This document shows, one piece after another, positions 1 to 4,051 of a stretch of 5,060 nucleotides of DNA. Below the pieces are notes generated by a model that had not been told where the DNA came from, did not search any database, and saw only the letters and a program-made list of their open reading frames with translations. The stretch spans positions 1 to 5,060 of the forward strand of contig JAQUAC010000193.1 of the NCBI GenBank assembly GCA_028687415.1. The letters are read 5' to 3'. The position numbers were made by a program, and so were the translations under genes. Numbering within the stretch: the stretch's first letter is position 1; the number at the start of each line of letters is the position of its first letter. The DNA is from Acidocella sp. GTDB taxonomy: Bacteria; Pseudomonadota; Alphaproteobacteria; Acetobacterales; Acetobacteraceae.

Positions 1-137
1 CCCTGTGTCGGTTCCGAGGTTTTTTTCGTCTGCCAGACCGCGCCATGGTCCAGGGAGATGTCGCTGTCGGCCCAGGCGAAAGCGGGGCTGGCCAGAAGCG
101 GCAGCGCCAGGACAGCGGAGCGGAGCAAATGCATCAT
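1..137 (-). CDS. Small exported protein of unknown function, N-terminal part only
   Basis: Reading the minus strand from ATG at 137-135 gives 45 codons without a stop up to the window edge. The start overlaps the stop of the glutathione S-transferase gene as ATGA, and a second ATG follows directly (134-132), so either Met could be used. Residues 1-23 look like a classical Sec signal peptide: short N-region with one Arg (R6), hydrophobic core AVLALPLLA at 8-16, then ASPAFA and AWA, giving possible signal peptidase I sites after A21 or A23. There is no Cys at the cleavage site, so it is not a lipoprotein. The visible mature part starts near DSDISLDHGAVWQTKK and is polar. I do not recognise the family. 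Tight overlap suggests translational coupling to the upstream transferase gene. The export call is well supported; the function is unknown. Confidence 0.72.
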   Translation of the reverse strand, partial: MMHLLRSAVLALPLLASPAFAWADSDISLDHGAVWQTKKTSEPTQ

Positions 138-790
138 GCCAGTGTCTCATACTTTTCAAGTTGCCAGGATACGGGTTCTTGTGCCGCCTGCTCATACCAT
201 TTGGCAACCAGCTTGTGCGCCCGCACGGCGGCGCAATAGTCCCGCGCCACGGCGGAGAGCGGCGGCGCAAAGGTAATGAAGCGGGCGACGATGGGAGCAA
301 ACATGGCATCCGCCGCGTTGAAACCGGTGCCGAACAGATACGGCCCGCCAGCGCCGAACGCCTCGCGCGTCTGGACCCATAGCGTGTCAACGCGCGCGAC
401 ATCCGCCAGAGCCTCCGGCGTCTGGCCCAGCCCGGCATAGTCCCGGCCCAGATTCATCGGCATGGCGAGGCGCAGGTTGCGGAACCCGGCATGCATCTCG
501 GCGGCAATGGCGCGGGCATGGGCGCGGGCGATGCGTTCGGCGGGCCACAGAGCGGGGTTAATCTCGGCGCAATACTCAGCGATAGCAAGGCTCTCCCACA
601 CACGGGCTCCCTCATGCTCCAGATACGGCACCGTGCCGCTGGGAGAGACCGCCTTCACCGCCGGGGAGTTGCCGCCCGCGAGGGGGACGGTAATCTCCTC
701 CGCCTCCAACCCCGCAAGCTTGACCGCCAGCCAGCCGCGCATGGACCAGGAGGAATAACGCCGCGTACCGAGATAGAGTTTTGCCGTCAT
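134..790 (-). CDS. Glutathione S-transferase family protein
   Basis: A 218-residue protein with the two-domain GST layout. The N-terminal thioredoxin-like domain (about 1-80) starts KLYLGTRRYSSWSMRGW; the YSSWS segment (12-16) occupies the place of the catalytic Ser/Tyr/Cys, so S13, S14 or S16 may activate glutathione. P55 in GTVPYL is the conserved cis-proline, and E66-S67 in WESLAIAEY is the pair that binds the gamma-glutamyl group. The helical C-terminal domain (about 88-205) has FNAADAMFAPIV at 157-168, matching the N-capping box with D161. It resembles the YSSWS bacterial GSTs of unassigned substrate; detoxification or thiol metabolism is inferred only. The ATG at 790 is chosen over an upstream ATG at 862 because AAGGAG lies 5 bases before it and the extra 24 residues look non-native. 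It is transcribed divergently from folP and is followed directly by a signal-peptide gene. Confidence 0.9.
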   Translation of the reverse strand: MTAKLYLGTRRYSSWSMRGWLAVKLAGLEAEEITVPLAGGNSPAVKAVSPSGTVPYLEHEGARVWESLAIAEYCAEINPALWPAERIARAHARAIAAEMHAGFRNLRLAMPMNLGRDYAGLGQTPEALADVARVDTLWVQTREAFGAGGPYLFGTGFNAADAMFAPIVARFITFAPPLSAVARDYCAAVRAHKLVAKWYEQAAQEPVSWQLEKYETLA

Positions 791-795
791 GGAGG

Positions 796-801
796 CTCCT
801 T
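796..801 (-). promoter_or_regulatory. Ribosome binding site of the GST gene
   Basis: On the minus strand AAGGAG lies 5 bases before the ATG at 790. It is the best Shine-Dalgarno match seen in the window and decides the start against the in-frame ATG at 862. Confidence 0.7.
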
Positions 802-813
802 TGCCTATCTGCG

Positions 814-866
814 TATCATGCTCCGGCCCCGGCGCAAAAACTTGGGGACACGGGCTGCGCATGATA
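814..866. repeat. Spaced 8-bp inverted repeat TATCATGC / GCATGATA
   Basis: TATCATGC at 814-821 and GCATGATA at 859-866 are exact reverse complements, with centres 45 bases apart. Each copy therefore reads GCATGATA towards its own downstream gene: it ends 23 bases before the GST start and 10 bases before the folP start. This could be a pair of similar -10-type elements or two half-sites of one operator. The match is exact; the function is inferred, and a chance match is possible. Confidence 0.4.
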
Positions 867-876
867 GCTAGGGTCC

Positions 877-1719
877 ATGCATAGCGCGCCTTCAGCCTGG
901 GCAGGGCTTTCGCTCAGCCGTCCGCTCGTCATGGGCATCCTCAACGTCACGCCGGATTCATTCTCGGATGGCGGGGCGCATTTCAGCGCGGAAGACGCCA
1001 TCGCCGCCGGGCAGCGCATGCTGGCGGCGGGCGCGGATATTCTGGACATTGGCGGGGAAAGCACCCGCCCCGGCTCCACCCCGGTGCCCCCGGCGGAGGA
1101 GATCGCACGCATCGCGCCGGTGATCGCCGCGCTGGCGGCGCGGGGGGCGGTGGTCTCGGTGGATACGCGCAACGCCGCCACCATGGCGGCGGCGCTGGAT
1201 GCCGGGGCGCGGATTATCAACGACGTTTCCGCCCTAACCTATGACAAGGCGGCGCTGCCCTTGGTGGCGGCACGCGGCTGCCCGGTGGTGCTGATGCATA
1301 TGCGCGGCACGCCGGATACGATGAACAGCCTGGCCGTGTACGATGACGTGGTCGCGGACGTGCTGGCCGAGTTGCTGGCGGCGCGGGATGCCGCCCTGGC
1401 CGCCGGGGTGCGGGCGGAAACCATTTGCCTGGACCCTGGCCTCGGCTTTGCAAAAACGGCCACGCAGAATATTTTACTCCTGCGCGGCATGAAACGGCTC
1501 CTGGCTTGCGGCCATCCGGTGCTTATTGGTCTGTCGCGGAAAAGATTTATCGGCGAGCTGGGGGAAGAGCCGGAGGCCGCGCGGCGCGACCCAGGCTCCC
1601 TTGCCGCCGGGCTATATGCCATGGCCCATGGGGGGCATATATTACGAGTACATGATGTGGCTGGGACCGTGCAGGGCTTGCGCGTCTGGCGGGGATTGGA
1701 TGCGAGAGACAATGGATAA
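877..1719 (+). CDS. folP: Dihydropteroate synthase
   Basis: A 280-residue cytoplasmic TIM-barrel enzyme that condenses 6-hydroxymethyl-dihydropterin diphosphate with p-aminobenzoate to dihydropteroate, the sulfonamide-targeted step of folate synthesis; E. coli FolP has 282 residues. All signature motifs are present in order: MGILNVTPDSFSDGG (19-33, Mg/diphosphate Asn N23), DIGGESTRPG (57-66, T63/R64), VDT with D96, INDVSA with N115, VLMHMRG (138-144), DPGLGFAKT (186-194, pterin-binding D186), GLSRKRFIG with K222, and RVHD with R257. F29 and P65, where sulfonamide resistance changes usually fall, look wild type. GFAKT replaces the commoner GFGKT. The in-frame stop TAG at 865-867 leaves ATG 877 as the only plausible start; its Shine-Dalgarno is poor (AGGG only 3 bases away). 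It overlaps glmM by 8 bases. Confidence 0.97.
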   Translation: MHSAPSAWAGLSLSRPLVMGILNVTPDSFSDGGAHFSAEDAIAAGQRMLAAGADILDIGGESTRPGSTPVPPAEEIARIAPVIAALAARGAVVSVDTRNAATMAAALDAGARIINDVSALTYDKAALPLVAARGCPVVLMHMRGTPDTMNSLAVYDDVVADVLAELLAARDAALAAGVRAETICLDPGLGFAKTATQNILLLRGMKRLLACGHPVLIGLSRKRFIGELGEEPEAARRDPGSLAAGLYAMAHGGHILRVHDVAGTVQGLRVWRGLDARDNG

Positions 1720-3082
1720 AACGACACAACGCCGCCTGTTCGGCACGGACGGGATTCGCGGCACGGCCAACACCGCGCCGATGACAGCCGAGATGGCGCT
1801 GAAGCTGGGCCAGGCCGCCGGGCTGCTATTCACGCGCGGCAACCACCGGCACCGGGTGATTATCGGCAAGGACACGCGGCTCTCCGGCTACATGCTGGAA
1901 CCGGCGCTGACCGCCGGGTTCATCTCGGCGGGCATGAATGTGACCCTGGCCGGGCCGCTGCCGACGCCCGCCATCGCCATGCTCACGCGCTCGCTGCGGC
2001 TGGATTTGGGCGTGGTGATCTCCGCCTCGCATAACCCTTTTGAAGATAACGGCATAAAACTCTTCGGGCCGGACGGCGCGAAACTCTCGGACGAGACGGA
2101 GCTGGAGATCGAGGCGCTGATGGCGCAGGATCTCTCGGGCCGCCTGGCCGGGCCGCGGAAGCTGGGCCGTGCCTCGCTGCTGGTGGATGCCGCGGGGCGG
2201 TATATCGAGGCGGCGAAGTTCTCGCTGCCGCGCGGTTTACGGCTGGATGGCCTGCGCATCGTGCTGGATTGCGCCAATGGCGCCGCCTACAAGGTGGCCC
2301 CCGCCGTGCTGTATGAGCTGGGGGCGGAGGTGATCTCCCTTGGCGTGGAGCCGGACGGGTTCAACATCAACCATGAGGTCGGCTCCACCGCGCCGAAGCA
2401 TCTGTGCGAGGCGGTGCTGAAGCATGGGGCCGATATCGGCATCGCGCTGGACGGCGACGCGGACCGCGTGATTCTGGCCGATGAGCGCGGCGAGATTATC
2501 GACGGCGACCAGATTCTGGGGCTGATCGCGCGCGACATGCATGAGACCGGCAAGCTGACGGGCGGCGGCATTGTCGCCACGGTCATGTCCAATCTCGGGC
2601 TGGAGCGGTTTCTCGCTGGGCTGGGGCTGACCCTGCACCGCACCAAGGTGGGCGACCGCTATGTGGCGGAGAGCATGCGGGAGCTGGGCATCAACCTCGG
2701 CGGGGAGCAGTCCGGGCATGTCATCCTCTCGGATTACGCCACCACAGGGGACGGGCTGATCGCGGCGCTGCGGGTGCTGGCGGTGCTGGTGCGGAGCAAG
2801 AAACGCGCCTCGGAGGCGTGCCGGGTGTTCGCCCCGCTGCCGCAGCTGTTGCGGAACGTGCGCTATGCCGGGGCCTCGCCGCTTGGCCTGCCTCATATTA
2901 AGGCCTCCATCGCCGCCGCCACGGCGCGGCTGGGCACGGCCGGGCGCGTGCTGATCCGCCCCTCGGGCACCGAACCGCTGATCCGCGTGATGGCCGAGGG
3001 CGAGGATTCCGTGCTGATCGCGGAGATCGTGAACGGGTTGTGCGGCGAGATCGCGCTGGCCACCGCCGAAGCCGCTGAATGA
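1712..3082 (+). CDS. glmM: Phosphoglucosamine mutase
   Basis: A 456-residue cytoplasmic alpha-D-phosphohexomutase converting glucosamine-6-phosphate to glucosamine-1-phosphate, the step before GlmU on the way to UDP-GlcNAc. Seen in order: LFGTDGIRG (9-17); VISASHNP with phosphoserine S106; the Mg-binding loop DGDADR (D247, D249, D251); the sugar-binding loop GGEQSGH (330-336); and the phosphate-binding loop RPSGTEP (416-422). The length fits the family (E. coli 445). ATG 1712 is chosen because family members begin a few residues before the FGTDGIRG motif and GAGAG (1704-1708) precedes it; ATG 1700 in the same frame would add four residues and cannot be excluded. The frame is open further upstream to 1526, but that lies inside folP. 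The 8-base overlap with folP implies translational coupling. Activity in the family requires phosphorylation of the active-site Ser; no broken motif is seen. Confidence 0.97.
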   Translation: MDKTTQRRLFGTDGIRGTANTAPMTAEMALKLGQAAGLLFTRGNHRHRVIIGKDTRLSGYMLEPALTAGFISAGMNVTLAGPLPTPAIAMLTRSLRLDLGVVISASHNPFEDNGIKLFGPDGAKLSDETELEIEALMAQDLSGRLAGPRKLGRASLLVDAAGRYIEAAKFSLPRGLRLDGLRIVLDCANGAAYKVAPAVLYELGAEVISLGVEPDGFNINHEVGSTAPKHLCEAVLKHGADIGIALDGDADRVILADERGEIIDGDQILGLIARDMHETGKLTGGGIVATVMSNLGLERFLAGLGLTLHRTKVGDRYVAESMRELGINLGGEQSGHVILSDYATTGDGLIAALRVLAVLVRSKKRASEACRVFAPLPQLLRNVRYAGASPLGLPHIKASIAAATARLGTAGRVLIRPSGTEPLIRVMAEGEDSVLIAEIVNGLCGEIALATAEAAE

Positions 3083-3115
3083 GGCGCGCAAGGCTGGCGG
3101 GGCGGCATCGCGCCT
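3082..3115 (+). other. Possible intercistronic stem between glmM and thiD
   Basis: AGGCGCG (3082-3088) and CGCGCCT (3109-3115) can form a 7-bp stem with a 20-base loop. It begins at the last base of the glmM stop codon and ends directly before the thiD Shine-Dalgarno. No T-run follows, so it is not a standard terminator; it could set RNA stability or thiD translation. In such GC-rich sequence a chance stem is quite possible. Confidence 0.25.
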
Positions 3116-3120
3116 GGGGA
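3116..3120 (+). promoter_or_regulatory. Ribosome binding site of thiD
   Basis: GGGGA lies 8 bases before ATG 3129 and is the only purine-rich stretch at suitable distance. It supports the chosen thiD start, which also places the conserved IAGSD motif at residues 7-11. Confidence 0.5.
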
Positions 3121-3128
3121 AAGATGTC

Positions 3129-3908
3129 ATGAAGCGGGTGCTGACCATCGCCGGATCGGATTCCGGCGGCGGGGCGGGGATCGAGGCGGACATCAAGACC
3201 ATCTCGGCCCTTGGCGCCTATGCCTGCACCACCATCACGGCGGTCACGGCGCAGAATACGCTGGGCGTTAAGGGCGTGCATGTCATGCCGGCGGCGTTCG
3301 TGCGGCTGAGCATCGAGACCGTGCTGGCCGATATCGGCGCGGATGCCATCAAGCTGGGGATGCTGGCGGAGCAGGCTATCATCCGTGCCGTGGCGGCGGC
3401 GCTGCCGGGCGATGTGCCGGTGGTGCTGGACCCGGTGATGGTGGCGACCTCCGGCGCGGTGCTGCTGCCGGATGACGCCATCGCCGCGCTGCGCGAAGAC
3501 TTGCTGCCGCGCGCCACGGTCATCACCCCCAACCTGCCGGAGACAGCGAAGCTGACCGGACTGCCGGTGGAGAGTGCGGATGAGCGCATCGCCGCCGGGC
3601 GGGCGCTGCTGGCCATGGGGGCGCGCGCCGCGCTGGTGAAGGGCGGACACAGCGAGGGCGAGATACTGACGGATTATCTGGTAACGCCAGAGGGGGTGGA
3701 GGCGATTTCCCTACCCCGGCTGCACAGCCGCAACACCCACGGCACCGGCTGCACCATGGCCTCGGCCATCGCCACCGGGCTGGCCCAGGGCATGCCCCTG
3801 GCGGATGCGGCGAGGCGGGCGCGGCACTATTTGCAGGCGGCCATAGCGGCGGCGCCCGGCTTTGGCGCCGGGCACGGGCCGGTGAACCATCTGGTGCGGG
3901 TGGATTAA
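3129..3908 (+). CDS. thiD: Hydroxymethylpyrimidine/phosphomethylpyrimidine kinase
   Basis: A 259-residue cytoplasmic ribokinase-fold enzyme that phosphorylates 4-amino-5-hydroxymethyl-2-methylpyrimidine (HMP) to HMP-P and then to HMP-PP, which is joined to thiazole phosphate to make thiamine phosphate. Visible features: LTIAGSDSGGGAGIEAD (5-21); the ISALGAY and TAVTAQNT region (25-44) that binds the pyrimidine; KLGML (75-79); VLDPVM (99-104); ITPNLPE (132-138); LVKGGH (169-174); and the anion-hole motif HGTGCT (204-209) with C208. The C-terminal GHGPVNHL is also typical. Length matches single-domain ThiD (E. coli 266), with no ThiE fusion. It starts 46 bases after glmM and is probably in the same transcript. 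No thiamine riboswitch is evident in that short gap and no other thi gene is present. A pyridoxal kinase role is less likely given the ThiD-type N-terminus. Confidence 0.95.
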   Translation: MKRVLTIAGSDSGGGAGIEADIKTISALGAYACTTITAVTAQNTLGVKGVHVMPAAFVRLSIETVLADIGADAIKLGMLAEQAIIRAVAAALPGDVPVVLDPVMVATSGAVLLPDDAIAALREDLLPRATVITPNLPETAKLTGLPVESADERIAAGRALLAMGARAALVKGGHSEGEILTDYLVTPEGVEAISLPRLHSRNTHGTGCTMASAIATGLAQGMPLADAARRARHYLQAAIAAAPGFGAGHGPVNHLVRVD

Positions 3909-3953
3909 CCCCCGGCCTAGCCTGGAACACGGCGTAACCCCGAATAACCGATA

Positions 3954-3978
3954 AGTGGCACGCGCGGCGCGCGGCACT
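3954..3978 (+). terminator. Weak candidate terminator hairpin after thiD
   Basis: CGCGC (3961-3965) and GCGCG (3969-3973) form a 5-bp stem with a 3-base loop, extended past a small internal loop by AGTG (3954-3957) with CACT (3975-3978). The position, 46 bases after the thiD stop, suits a terminator. No T-run follows, so intrinsic termination is doubtful. Confidence 0.25.
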
Positions 3979-4015
3979 GCCTTAAGCCGCATTTAATCTA
4001 TAAGTTTCAAGACTC

Positions 4016-4044
4016 GCCCGGACTTTAAATTTCCATGAACGGGC
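4016..4044 (+). other. Leader inverted repeat before the receptor start
   Basis: GCCCG (4016-4020) and CGGGC (4040-4044) are exact inverted repeats around a 19-base AT-rich loop, ending 7 bases before the TTG start. The loop contains an ATG (4035) opening a six-codon frame that stops at 4053-4055. The stem is short and could be chance, but it covers the only weakly purine-rich bases (ACGGG) that could serve as ribosome binding site. Confidence 0.25.
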
Positions 4045-4051
4045 TTGTACA

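Larger units (their letters stand above)
791..876. promoter_or_regulatory. Divergent intergenic region between the GST gene and folP
   Basis: These 86 bases separate two start codons facing away from each other, so promoters for both units should lie here or just inside the genes. No strong sigma-70 promoter is visible. On the plus strand TTGGGG (842-847) with a 17-base spacer to TAGCTA (865-870) is a weak candidate, but it would leave almost no leader before folP at 877. On the minus strand a T-rich stretch (836-842 complement) precedes TGATAC with about 16 bases between, also weak. The GCATGATA pair in this region is listed separately. Promoter presence is inferred from gene orientation. 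Confidence 0.5.
3909..4051. other. Intergenic region between thiD and the chemoreceptor gene
   Basis: This is the longest non-coding stretch in the window (143 bases). The left part is GC-rich with a possible hairpin at 3954-3978. From about 3981 it turns AT-rich, with TTTAAT, TATAAG (3999-4004) and an imperfect dyad GGACTTTAAATTTCC (4020-4034). A promoter for the receptor gene is expected here; TATAAG and TTTAAA (4024-4029) are possible -10 elements, but neither has a convincing -35 partner. I found no good flagellar sigma-28 match at normal spacing. Confidence 0.45.

Noticed and set aside
791..862. Longer GST start at ATG 862
   Set aside because: The added 24 residues are Pro-rich and unlike a GST N-terminus, and the ATG at 790 has a good ribosome binding site.
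1636..1658. AT-rich island with TATATT (1638-1643) near the end of folP as an internal glmM promoter
   Set aside because: No -35-like hexamer lies 16-18 bases upstream, and the bases encode the conserved FolP ILRVHD motif.
1526..1711. Extended glmM start giving 62 extra N-terminal residues
   Set aside because: It lies wholly within folP in another frame, and the extra sequence has no relation to the GlmM fold; family members start just before FGTDGIRG.
3082..3128. Thiamine riboswitch before thiD
   Set aside because: The gap is only 46 bases, too short for a thiamine aptamer, and shows none of its conserved bases.
2237..3202. Long minus-strand frame of 321 codons opposite glmM
   Set aside because: It is rich in Arg, Gln, His and Pro, has no domain motif, and sits opposite highly conserved GlmM residues; it is a shadow.
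4001..4030. Flagellar sigma-28 promoter before the receptor gene
   Set aside because: TAAGTTT resembles the -35 half, but no GCCGATAA-like element occurs at the normal spacing; GCCCGGAC is too close and a poor match.
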